Origin: JAGWRA01 sp963711505
Lineage (GTDB): Bacteria; Acidobacteriota; Vicinamibacteria; Vicinamibacterales; CAVVIG01
Reading direction: 5' to 3'
DNA: 64,000 nucleotides
NCBI GenBank assembly: GCA_963711505.1
Contig: CAVQEJ010000003.1
Span: forward strand, 2,542,001 to 2,606,000
Below the pieces are notes generated by a model. It had not been told where the DNA came from. It saw nothing but the letters and a program-made list of their open reading frames with translations, and made no database searches. The position numbers and the translations under genes are program-made. Each line of letters starts with the position of its first letter. Position 1 is the stretch's first letter. Below are positions 9,491 to 19,330 of the stretch, piece by piece.

Positions 9491-12400
9491 TCCGTCCGGT
9501 CTCCGCGCCGCCGCCGGCACTCGACGGCCCGAACCGGCGATCGACGACGGCATTGGCAAGGGCTGCCGGCGATCCGTAACGGAACAGATCGGTCAGCGAA
9601 AGATCGATGCCGCGAGCCCGGGCCCTGGCGATCGCGCGCGTGGCCTTCAGGCTGTGGCCGCCGAGCTCGAAGAAGCCGTCGAACGCTCCGACGCGTTCGA
9701 CCGCCAGCACGTCGGCGAAGATGCCCGCGATCGCCTCCTCGAGCGCGTTGCGTGGCGCGACGTACCCGGGACGAGGTCGTTCCACGGAGGCGTCGGGCGC
9801 CGGCAGGGCGTCCCAGTCGAGCTTGCCGTTCGCCAGTGCGGGCCACGCCGGCACCTGCACGACGTGGGCGGGAATCATGTAAGACGGCAACACGGCCGCC
9901 AGCGCCGAGCGGACCGCCGGCGGGTCGACCGTCGCGCGCCCCGCCGCGTACGCGACCAGCTGCGGCTCCCCATCCACCGGTCGCACCTGCACGCGCACGT
10001 CCTCGAGACCGGCATGGGCGCGCAGGGCCGCTTCCACTTCGCCGACCTCGATGCGACACCCGCGGATCTTCACCTGTCGATCGCGCCGGCCGAGGAACTC
10101 GAGAATCCCGTCGCCTCGCATCCGCGCCCGGTCGCCCGTGCGATAGAGCCGCGATCCCGGCAGCGCCGCGAACGGATCCGGCACGAACCGCTCGGCGGTG
10201 AGGTCCGGCAGCGCCAGATAGCCGCGCGCCAGTCCGGCGCCGCCGACGTACAGGTCGCCTTCGACGCCCGGCGGCACCAGTTCCAGCCGGTCGTCGAGCA
10301 CGTGCGCCTGCGTGCGCCGGATCGGCCGGCCAATCGGCAGCGTCCCGTGCCCGGCGCCATCGTCGAGCCAGGCCGTGACGTCGATGCAGGCCTCGGTCGG
10401 GCCGTAGAGGTTGACGACCTCCACCGGCAGCCGCGCCTTCACGCGCTGCACGAGCGACGCATCGAGGGCTTCACCGCCGGCGAAGATCATCCGCAGCGAC
10501 GCCGCCTGCCCGAACGCCTCCTCGTCGACGACGGTCGACAGGAGCGACGGCACCATCTGCAGGATGGTGATGCCCTGGTCGCGGATCGTCGCAGCCATGC
10601 GCGCCGGGATCGAGCCGGCTCCCGGCATCGGCCACGACGAGCTGCGCGCCCTGCATCAGCGGCGCCAGGAACTCCCAGACCGAGGCATCGAAGCTGAACG
10701 GGGTCCGCTGCAGGACGCGGTCGCCGGGCGCGAGCGGGAACGTCTCGCGCAGCCAGAGCATGTGGTTGGCGATGGCCTCATGGCTGATGGTGACGCCGCG
10801 CGGCCGCCCGGTGCTGCCGGAGGTGTAGATGACGTAGGCGAGCTGATGCGGCGACACCACCCGCCCGAGATCGTCGTCCGGCTGCTCCGCGAGACGCGGA
10901 TCGTCGAGGTCGAGGACGAGCAGCGGCTGTGACGCGCCCGGCAGCCGATCGCGCAGCGCCTCGTCCGTCACCACGATCGACGGGCGGGCATCCTCGATCA
11001 TGAAGGCCAGGCGTGACGCGGGATAGGCCGGGTCGAGTGGCAGGAAGAACCCGCCGGCCTTCAGGACGGCCAGGAGGCTGACGACCTGGAGCGGCGACGG
11101 CTCCAGGAACAGTCCCACGCCGACCTCGTCGCCGACACCATGCGCCCGCAGCAGACGGGCGAGCTGATTCGCCCGGCGATTCAACTCGCCGTACGTCCAG
11201 CGCCGATCGTCAGAGACGAGCGCCACCCGATCGGGCGCCGCCGCGGCACACTGCTCGAACCACCAGTGGACCGGGGGATCGTCGAGTGCGGCCTGCCGCT
11301 CGTCGCGGCTCGCCAGCTGCCGCAGTCGCTGCCGCTGCGCTCCGGACATGACGGGCAGTGCGGAGACCGGCGTCCCGGCGCCGGCGGCCGCTCCCGCGAG
11401 CAGGGCCAGGAAGCTCTCGCCGAGCTGCGCCACGGTCGCTTGGTCGAAGATGTCGGTGTTGTACTCGATGAGGCCGCGGAGCCGGCCGTCGTGCTCCTCG
11501 AACGTCCAGATCAGAATCGAACTTCGCCGACCCGGTCGACAGGTGGATCGGCTCGACGCGCAGGTTCGACATCTCCAGCGGCCCGGCCGGCACGGTCTGG
11601 AGCACGAGCATCACCTGGAAGAGCGGCGAGCGGCCGAGCTCGCAATCGGGCACGGCGGCCTCGACGATCAGCTCGAACGGCACGTCGCTGTGGTCGTAGG
11701 CCTCGAGGCAGGTCCGCCGCACGCGCTCGACCAGTTCGGCGAACGAAGGGTCGCCGGACGCGTCAATCCTGAGCGGCAGCGTGTTGACGAACAGGCCGAC
11801 GAGATCCTGGAGCTCCGGCTCCGTCCGGTTCGCGATCGCCGTGCCGAGGACCAGATCCGTCTGGTGCGTGTGCCGCGCCAGGAGCGCGCACAGGCAGGCC
11901 GACAGCGTCATGAACAGCGTGCCGCCGCAGGACCGCGCCAGTTCCCTGGCCGCCGGGCCGAGGGCGTCCGGAATCTCGAGCGCCACTTCGTCGCCGCGGC
12001 CACTCTGCAGCAGCGGACGGGGGCGATCGGCGGAAAACCCGGTTTCCTGCGCGCATCCCTGCAGCTGCTGCCGCCAGTAGGCCAGCGACGCCTCGAACGC
12101 GCCGCCCTGACGGCGCTGCTGCTGCCAGGCGGCGTAGTCGGCGTACTGCAGTGCCGGTGACGTCGCCGGCAGGCTGCGCCCCGCCACGAGCGACTCGCAG
12201 GCGGCCGACAGGTCGCGCATGATGATGGCCAGCGACCAGTAGCCGTCCGACACGATGTGGTGCGCGGAGAGCAGCAGGCCATGCACGTCGGGCGCGACGC
12301 GGTAGAGCTGCGCGCGGACCACGGGCCCGGCGGCGAGATCGAACGGACGCCGCGCCTCGCGTCCGGCCAGCTGCCGCATGGCCGCGTCGGGATCGGCCTC

Positions 12401-15400
12401 GCCGCTCAGGTCGACGAGCGGCAGATCGAACGCCTCCCCGCTGTCGACGATCAGCGCGGGCTCCCCGGCCACCGAAGGGTAACGGGTCCGCAGCACCTCG
12501 TGCCGTCGCAGGACCTCGCGGAGCCCCGCCTCGAGCGCGTGCACGTCGAGCGGTCCGGTGAGCCGCAGCAGTGCCGGCACGACGTACGTGCTGCGGCCCG
12601 GCGTCAGCTGCTCGAGGAACCAGAGGCGCTGCTGGGCGAAGGAGAGCGTCCGCTCGCCCGCCGAGACCGGAATCGGCGTCCGGTCCATCGGCGGCCGTCC
12701 CGGCGCGCGGATGGCCCGGATGTAGGCGGCCAGCCCGCCGAGGGTCGGCGCATCGAACAGCTGCCGGAGCGACACGTCCACCCCGAACAGCGCACGAACA
12801 CGCTGTGCGAGCAGCATCGCCAGCAGCGAGTGTCCACCCGACTCGAAGAAGTTGTCGTCCGATCCGGCCGGACGCCGTCCGATCAGTTCGGCCCAGACCT
12901 CGGCGAGCATCTCCTCTTCGGGACCGCTGACCGGCTGGGCCGTGGATACCGGCAGATCGGGCAGCGCGTCGGCCGCGCGCTCGAGAGCGCGGCGATCGAC
13001 CTTCCCGTTCGGCGTCAGCGGCAGCGTCCGCTCGATCACCCAGGCGGACGGGACGAAGGCGGAGGGCAGCCGCGATTCCGCGAAGCGGTGCAGGTCGGAC
13101 GGCACGGGGTCCGGCCCCGGCCGCGGCACCACGCAGGCGACGAGGCGGCGCTGCCCGTCCTGCCCCGCGGCCGCCACGACGACGGCATGCGCAACCGCCG
13201 GATGCTGCTGCAGCACCGCTTCGACCTCTCCCGGCTCGACGCGATGCCCCCGGATCTTCACCTGGTCGTCGGCGCGCCCGACGAACTCGAATGCGCCGTC
13301 GGCGCGCAGGACCGCCAGATCGCCCGTGCGGTACAGCCGGCCGCCGGGAACGGATCCGAACGGATCGGGCACGAACCGCTCGGCCGTCCGATCGGACTGG
13401 CCGAGATATCCGCGGGCGACACCGTGCCCGCCGATGTACAGCTCGCCGGTGACGCCGATCGGCACGGGCTCCATCCGCCCGTCGAGCAGATAGATCTGCG
13501 TGTTGGCCACCGGCCGTCCGATCGGCACCGTCGTCGCCCCGGCCGCGATCGGCTGGCAGGTCGACCAGACGGTGGTCTCCGTCGGCCCGTACATGTTGTA
13601 CATGCGCGCCGGGAGCGCCTGCTGCAGCGACCGGGCGAGTGGAAGGGTGAGCTCTTCCCCGCCCACGACCAGGCACTCGAGCGCGCGCAGCGCCTCGTGC
13701 GCCGCCGGCTGCGCCATCAGCAGCCTGGCCATCGACGGCGTGCACTGCAGGTGCGTGACGCCGCCGAGGCGGATCAGAATCCTCGAACGACTCGGAGCGC
13801 CCGTCACGGTCGTGGCCGTCGGCCAGCAGTTCCGCGAACAGTGCGAGGCTGTCCATCGCGCGTCGTGCGGCACCCCGAAGTCGACGAGCAGGGCCGCCTC
13901 GTCCACGCCGATGGCCGCGAGCCAATCGAGTCGATCGCGGCATTCGTCGGGCGTGCCGAACAAGGCGCTGGTCTCGACGTATCGCTCGAAGGCATGGTCG
14001 AGCAGCGCCTCCATGTCGCCGTCGCGGAAGCGGTCCGAGTCCATGTCGACGCCCAGGGCACGGGCGACGTTGGACATCAGGCTGACCGAGCTCTTCAGGT
14101 AGGCCCGGAACGGCTCGCGCACGGCCTCGAGGACCGCCGCGCGCGACCGGCCGGCGAACGCGTGCAGCATCAACGTCACGTGTCCGTCGCGGCCGCCCGA
14201 CTGCCGCCGGTACGCCTCGCGATAGATCGCGATCTTGCCGGCGAGCTCCTCCGTGCTCTGGCCGAGCAGATGCGTCAGCACGTTGGCGCCGAGCTCGCCG
14301 GCCAGGCGGAACGTCGCCGGGTCGCCGGCGGCGGTCAGCCAGACCGGCAGGTCGTCCTGCACGGGCCGCGGCAGCGTGCGCACGTCGACATCACGCCCGT
14401 CCGGCCCCGGCAGCGACACCGTCTCGCCCCGCCACAGGCGCCGGACGAGGTCGATGTCGCGCGCCATGGCCTCTTTCCGCCCGCGGTAGCGGCCGGGCGC
14501 CAGGACGAAGTCGCGCTCCTGCCAGCCCGAGGCGAACGACACGCCGACGCGGCCGCCCGACAGGTTGTCGACGACGGCCCACTCCTCCGCGACGCGGACG
14601 GGATGGTGCAGGGGCAGGACGACGCTGCCGGCCCGCACCTGAATGCGGCGCGTGACGGCCGCGATGGCGGCGGCCGTGACCGACGGGTTCGGATAGAGTC
14701 CGCCGAACGGATGGAAGTGCCGCTCGGGCGTCCAGACCGCGGCGAAGCCCCGCTCGTCGGCGAACCGCGCGCCCTCGAGCAGCAGCCGGTACTTGCCCGC
14801 GGGCTCGGCCCCCTCATCGCTGGCGAAGTAGAACAGGCTGAGATCGATCGGCCGCACGCGCCGGCCCGTCGCCGGCGCGGCGGACACGACGTCGAGCGCG
14901 CCGCGTCCCAGCACGACCGTCAATCCCCGGCTCAGGGTCCAGAGCAGCTCGAGCACCGAGATATCGAACGACACGCTCGTGAGCGCGAGCCAGGTTGCCG
15001 GGCGTTCGCCGAGGCACCCGTCCATCGCGGCGAACAGGTTCACGACGTTGGCGTGGCTGACCATCACGCCCTTCGGCCGGCCGGTGGAGCCCGACGTGTA
15101 GTTCACGTAGGCGAGCGCGCCGGCCGGCACCGGCACGCCGAGGTCGTCGCCGCGCAGCCGTTCGATCTCCGGGCCGTGCGTCTCGAGGGCCAGCGTCGCG
15201 ACGCCGGCATCGTCCGGCCACAGCCCGCGGTGCGTGATCACGACGACCGGCCTCGCGTCGGTGACCGTCATCGCCCGGCGCGCCGCCGGATACGCCGGGT
15301 CCATCGGCACGAACGCCGCGCCGGCCTTCAGCACGGCGAGCATCGCGACCACGAGATCCGCCGACCGCTCGAGACAGAGCCCGACCAGCCCCTCCGGCCC

Positions 15401-16938
15401 GACGCCCTGCGCGCGCAGGAACCGGGCCAGCTGGTTCGCGCGCCGGTTCACCTCCGCGTACTCGAGCGTTCGGCCGTCGGCGCGCAGCGCCACCTGCGCT
15501 TCCGACCGCCGCACCTGCCGTTCGATGACGCTCACAATCGTGTCGCCGGCTGGCACGTCGCGCTCGGTCGCGTTGACGCCGTGCACCACGCGCTCGCGCT
15601 CGGCCGGCGGCATGATCGCCAGCGCCCGCACGGGACGGGCGGCATCGGCCAGCATCTGCTCCAGCACGAAGACGAAGCGCCGCTCGAAGAGCGCGATCTC
15701 TTCTTCGTCGAACGCCGCGAGGCTGTAGTGGAGATCCAGGTGCACGTCGCCCTCGGCGTGCAGCTCGCGGACGAACAGCGCGAGCGCGTTCTGCTCGTAT
15801 CCGTTCGACAGGCCGACCGTCCTCGCCGGACGGCCCTCGAAGACGGCATCGTGCGAGTGCTTCTCGTACGACAGCGTGATGTCGAACAACTGCTGCCGGC
15901 CGGCCCGGGGCAGGCCGGCGCCCCGGTTGATGTCGGCCACCGGGTAGCGCTGATGGCGGTAGTCGCGGCGCAGCTGGGCGGCGATCGCCTGCACGAGCTC
16001 GCGCACGGAGAGGTCCGTGCCGAACGCGAAGCGGGCCGGCATCATCTTCGTGAACATGCCGACCGTCCGCTTGAACGCGGCGGTGCGGCGGTTCAGGCTG
16101 AGCATGCCGACGACGAGTTCGTCGTGACCGCTCGTGCGGGTGAAGCAGGCGTACAGCGCCGCGAGCAGCACGTGCACGATGGAGGCGTCGCTGCCGGCCG
16201 CGAACCGCTCGAGGCGATCGTAGAATCCGCGCGTGAGCACCAGTCTCGAGACGCCCGACGGCACGGTCCGTCCGTCGAACGCGGACGCGTGCCGCCTGGG
16301 AATCGTCACCGGCGGGAGCTCGCGGAACCGCTCGCGCCAGTACTCGGCATCGCGGCGGTAACTCGCCGACTGCACGTAGGCCCGATCGTCGCGGAGGACA
16401 CTCGAGCCAGGACGGAGCCGGCTCCCAGTCCGGCGCCCGCCCATCCGCGAGGCTGCCGTACGCACGGGCGACGTCCTGCACGATCAGCGCAATCGCCCAG
16501 CCGTCGACGATGGTGTGCTGATACTTGAGGAGCCAGCGCCAGCGATCGGCCGAGAGCCGGACGAGCGCGAACTGGAACAGCGGGTGGTCGTAGAGGGGAA
16601 ACGGGATGCGGAACGCCCGCGTCATCCAGTCGAGCGCCGCCCGTTCCGGGATCGGGCTCGCCGGACACGTCGACGCGCTCGAGCGGAACGGCCAGTCGAT
16701 CGAGGCACTCGACCACGGGCAGCGGCCGGGCTTCGTGCAGGACCAGGCGCAGGGCGTCGTGGCGCTGCACGGTCAGATCGATCGCCTGCTGGAACCGCTC
16801 CGGATCGATCGGCCCTGCCAGCTCGACGTAGCCGCCGATGACGTACACGGGCGCGTCCGGATGGACGAGTTGCCCGAACCAGACCTCGCGCTGCGGCGAT
16901 GACAATTCCAGGAGCTGCACAGAGCTGCGGCGCGACAT
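6210..16938 (-). CDS. NRPS2: three-module peptide synthetase, C-A(LLM)-T-C-A-T-C-A-T, no thioesterase
   Basis: After repair this is about 3,570 residues. It starts at ATG 16938 with a C domain resembling EntF-type or starter C domains (SPQREVWFGQLVHPDAPVY). Carrier-protein motifs (GGHS) lie near 12830, 9660 and 6440. The adenylation pockets read as Gly (with an inserted luciferase-like monooxygenase), Gln and Thr. The protein ends about 40 residues after the last carrier domain, with no TE, reductase or terminal C domain, so its chain must pass to another protein; NRPS1 is the only candidate here. Frame breaks lie near 16650, 16400, 13855, 13780, 11515 and 10612, each inside conserved sequence. 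The stop overlaps an ATG of the exporter gene. Confidence 0.9.
9490..12700 (-). other. NRPS2 module 2: C-A(Gln)-T
   Basis: The C domain (FAQQRLWFLEQL, active site HHIVSDG) is L-type in appearance and follows a module without epimerization. The A-domain pocket reads D-A-W (SFDASVWEFL), Q278 (ILQMVPS), F299, G301, L322, I330, D331 and the A10 Lys (NGKLD), giving DAWQFGLIDK, a code known for Gln in Pseudomonas lipopeptides. The frame breaks at about 10612, between the FDASVWE and LQMVPS parts, and at 11515 at the end of the C domain. The T motif FFELGGHSLKATR is near 9660. Confidence 0.82.
12700..16938 (-). other. NRPS2 module 1: C, Gly-type A domain with inserted monooxygenase, T
   Basis: The C domain has an active-site motif QHTIVDG: the first His of HHxxxDG is Gln, but the catalytic second His is kept. 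Its opening sequence resembles starter C domains, so it could N-acylate the first residue or accept a chain. The A domain reads D-I-L at pocket positions 235/236/239 (SFDISVLELL), Q278 (LQCTPSM), V299/G301, M322, V330 and W331, giving DILQVGMVWK, close to known Gly codes. The T domain (FFESGGHSLLAML) lies near 12830. Between the two halves of the A domain sits a complete flavin monooxygenase domain. Confidence 0.8.
13815..14856 (-). other. Luciferase-like monooxygenase (LLM) domain inserted in a Gly adenylation domain
   Basis: About 340 residues beginning at RPIDLSLFYFAS and ending after VDFGVPHD. The sequence has hallmarks of flavin-dependent bacterial-luciferase-like oxidoreductases: AVWTPERHFHPFGGLYPNPS, VRAGSVVLPLHHPVRVAEEWA and GGRVGVSFASGW, matching the LLM family seen inside natural-product assembly lines (TIGR04020-like). 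The insertion falls after pocket residue 239 and before the Gln278 region of the A domain. Known precedents are the monooxygenase domains in Gly-specific MtaG (myxothiazol) and MelG (melithiazol), where Gly oxidation at the end of the line leaves a terminal amide. Here the module is first, not last, so the outcome may differ. Two compensating frame breaks lie near its C-terminal edge. Confidence 0.85.
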
Positions 16939-17086
16939 CAGAACCCGTCCCCATTCCCGGCGATCGACGTCAAACTCGCCATGCTACCATAGGCATTTCA
17001 GCCACGTATCCGCTCGGGATGTCACCTGTGCACGGTCCGTCCGGGACGCAGGCCACCGGCACGGCACTCGGCGAGACGGAGGTCAC
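16939..17086. promoter_or_regulatory. Divergent control region between NRPS2 and the carbamoyltransferase/JmjC pair
   Basis: A 148-bp gap separates the NRPS2 start (minus strand) from the TTG start of the carbamoyltransferase remnant (plus strand), so promoters for both directions should lie here. It is locally AT-richer (around 16970-17010) than its surroundings. I see no convincing sigma-70 pair and no Fur-like box. The plus-strand reading frame has a clear GGAGGT ribosome site at 17078-17083. Confidence 0.45.
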
Positions 17087-17326
17087 TTGTCGACGATTCT
17101 CGGTCTCTCCGGCGGCTTCGATCCGGTTCACACCAACGAATTCCAGTTCCCCCATTCATTCGCGCACGATTCGGCGGCCGTGCTCCTGCAGAACGGCCGG
17201 GTCGTATCGGCCATCGAGGAGGAGCGGCTCAACCGGATCAAGCACACGAACAAGCTGTGGACGCGCGCCGCGTCCCGATCGCGGTTGATCCGTCCCATTC
17301 CCCCCGCAGGCGGAGGCGAGCCATGA
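17087..17326 (+). pseudogene. Carbamoyltransferase (NodU/CmcH family) remnant, internally deleted
   Basis: It starts at TTG 17087, three bases after a GGAGGT ribosome site. The first 55 or so residues match the N-terminus of NodU/CmcH-type O-carbamoyltransferases: ILGLSGGFDP, FPHSFAHDSAAVLL with the conserved HDSA, and SAIEEERLNRIKH. Homology stops after KHTNKL (about 17255). The family is 550-600 residues long, but here only 80 codons precede a stop that overlaps the JmjC start as ATGA. The ribosome site, conserved N-terminus and coupled stop all survive, so an internal deletion of roughly 1.5 kb, real or an assembly collapse, explains it better than random decay. The intact enzyme would transfer carbamoyl from carbamoyl phosphate to a hydroxyl of the peptide. 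Confidence 0.72.
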
Positions 17327-18507
17327 CGACGCGACGTGCACCGGATACGCTGGACGCACTGCTGAGCAGCATCGTGGCCCCCGTGCTCGAGCGGCTGCGA
17401 CAGGCCTGGCGCTTCGAGGGCGAGCCGGGCACGACGCTGCCGTTCCGATTCCGCGATCGCGGGGACCTCGATCATGCGTTCGTGTTTCGCGACGACGGCG
17501 TCGACGTGGAGCCGGGCCCCGGCACCGCGCGCGATGCGATCGAGACGACGCTCGACGCGTATCTCGACTTCTTCGAGAACCGCATTTCCTTCTCCAATCT
17601 GGTGATGCTCGGACGCTGGCGGGCGCACGGTCGCCCGGCCGACGATCTCTACGCGTTCCTGCCGCTGCAGCCGGCCCTGGTCACGCTCACGCGCGGCCTG
17701 CCCGCCTTCGCGCTGCTCGAAGACCAGGAGACGCTGACCGCCCGCATCGAGGCGCGCGCGCGGGCACTGCCTCGCATCGAGGCGATCGAGAAGGTGCGGG
17801 CGCTCGATCGCGAGAGCTTCTTCCGCCGCTACGCCGACCCGGGCAGGCCGGTGGTGATCGCGGGCGTCACCGGAACGTGGGAGCCGTTCGACTGGAACTG
17901 GTCCGGGTTCCGATCGCTGTACCAGGGGCTGCCGTACTACGTCGAGGGACTGGGAGGACTGGTGCTGCCGTCGGCGCCCGACCTGATCCGGCGGATCGAG
18001 GAGAACCGGGCCGGCAGCGCGGCGAAGATCGGCCTGCCCGTCTCCGGGAAGCTGGAGCGCTACTACCGCCTGCCGGACTACTTCCCTCCCGAGCGCTACT
18101 TCCGCAAGTCGCAGGCCGTGCTCGTCTCGGCACCGTCCCTGCGCACGCCGACGGTCTGGCACCGGGACATGGCCGACAACTTCCTGCTGCAGCTCCTGGG
18201 CCGGAAGCGCGTGGAGATCTGTTCGCCGGACGAATCGGCCTGCTTCTACCTGCACTCGCTCCCGCCGACCGACGCCAACGTGCCGTTCGATGCGTCGACG
18301 CTGGATCCCCTGCATCCCGATCCCGAGGTCCATCCGCGGTTCCGGGATGCGCACGTCATCGACTGCGTGCTCGAGCCGGGCGACCTGTTGTACCTGCCGT
18401 GCGGCTGGCTGCACACGGTCCACCAGGTGACCCCGTCGGTTTCGATCAACGCCTGGCTGCACCATCCGCCGGCGGCGCTCGCCGCACGGGCAGAGGCACG
18501 GGCCTGA
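17323..18507 (+). CDS. JmjC/cupin_8-type Fe(II)/2-oxoglutarate oxygenase with SCP2-like N-terminus
   Basis: A 394-residue protein from ATG 17323, preceded by GGAGGCGAG and overlapping the upstream stop as ATGA. Residues about 10-130 look like an SCP2/sterol-carrier fold (FRFRDRGDLDHAFVF ... LDAYLDFFENRISFSNLVMLGRW). The C-terminal half is a JmjC/cupin_8 domain with the iron ligands H280 and D282 (TVWHRDM) and H364 (PCGWLHTVHQ). Such enzymes hydroxylate side chains or free amino acids; in NRPS loci they usually supply beta-hydroxylated residues. It converges on NRPS1 with only 4 bp between the stops, so it must be expressed from the 16939-17086 region. The substrate is unknown; a peptide-bound residue is the likeliest guess. 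Confidence 0.82.
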   Translation: MTTRRAPDTLDALLSSIVAPVLERLRQAWRFEGEPGTTLPFRFRDRGDLDHAFVFRDDGVDVEPGPGTARDAIETTLDAYLDFFENRISFSNLVMLGRWRAHGRPADDLYAFLPLQPALVTLTRGLPAFALLEDQETLTARIEARARALPRIEAIEKVRALDRESFFRRYADPGRPVVIAGVTGTWEPFDWNWSGFRSLYQGLPYYVEGLGGLVLPSAPDLIRRIEENRAGSAAKIGLPVSGKLERYYRLPDYFPPERYFRKSQAVLVSAPSLRTPTVWHRDMADNFLLQLLGRKRVEICSPDESACFYLHSLPPTDANVPFDASTLDPLHPDPEVHPRFRDAHVIDCVLEPGDLLYLPCGWLHTVHQVTPSVSINAWLHHPPAALAARAEARA

Positions 18508-18511
18508 ACGG

Positions 18512-19330
18512 TCAGACGGCCGGCACGTCGAGGCAGTCCCGGATCAGCCGTCCAACTTCGATCACGTACGGCTCCTGCAGCAGCGCCTCGTGCGGCGCGT
18601 CGATCGGCGGCAGCGTCGTGACGTCACCGGTCGTCACCATGCGCCAGCCGAGGTCGACATCCGTGCCAGCCAGCTCCGCCGCCCCCGCGGTCGGCAGGAT
18701 GACGAGCGGCACCGGCGCGGGCGCCGGACGATAGCGCGCCGCCGCTCGCAGGCTCGCGGCGCCCACCCGGAAGAAGCCGCTCAGTTGTCGCCGGCCGCCG
18801 AAGCCGCTCAACAGTCCCTGCGCCTCGAGCGCCGCGGCGATGGCCTCGGGCTGCTCCTCGTCCTGCAGCGGAAGGATCGAGTCGACGTCGACCGGTTCGC
18901 CGCCGAGCTCGCGCACGCGCACGTTGAGCGCCTCGAGCAGCGGCCGCGTGCCGGCATCCCGCCCCTCGCGACCGGCCGCCGATGGCGCTGCCGTGTCGAT
19001 CAGCAGGCATCGCACGACGGTGATACCGCGGGCCTGGAGGCGCCGCGCCAGCTCGAATGCGACGTACCCGCCGAACGAGTAGCCGAGCAGATCGAGCTCA
19101 CGTCCCGCGAACGCGCCGGCGATCGTCTGCACCATCCGCTCGGCAATCGCCTCGACGGTGTCGCACGTCGGCTCCTCTCCGTCGAGTCCGGGCGGCTGCA
19201 GCCCGTAGACGGGTTGCTGCGCGCCGAGGTGTCTCGCCAGCGTGAAGAACGGCACGGCGCTGCCCGTCAGCGGCGGCAGACACAGCAACGGCCGTCCGGT
19301 GCCCGCCGGGCGGATCGGCACCAGCCCCGA
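18512..19330 (-). other. NRPS1 terminal type I thioesterase domain
   Basis: About 265 residues of alpha/beta-hydrolase fold after the last carrier domain. It has the nucleophile elbow GYSFGG, an upstream LLCLPPLTGS oxyanion-side strand and a downstream DAPHEALLQEP segment that provides the His of the triad. Type I thioesterases release the peptide by hydrolysis or macrocyclisation; the PvdE/SyrD-type exporter favours a cyclic product but the sequence does not decide it. Confidence 0.88.

Noticed and set aside
6333..10697. Very long plus-strand open frame opposite NRPS2
   Set aside because: It is the complement of clear C, A and T domains; its Arg/His/Gln-rich composition is typical of antisense frames in GC-rich coding DNA.
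12257..16528. Another 1,400-codon plus-strand frame
   Set aside because: Antisense shadow of NRPS2 module 1; no domain or ribosome site.
16939..17086. Fur box implying a siderophore product
   Set aside because: No 19-bp GATAAT-like repeat is visible; the pockets lack hydroxy-ornithine or a catechol starter.
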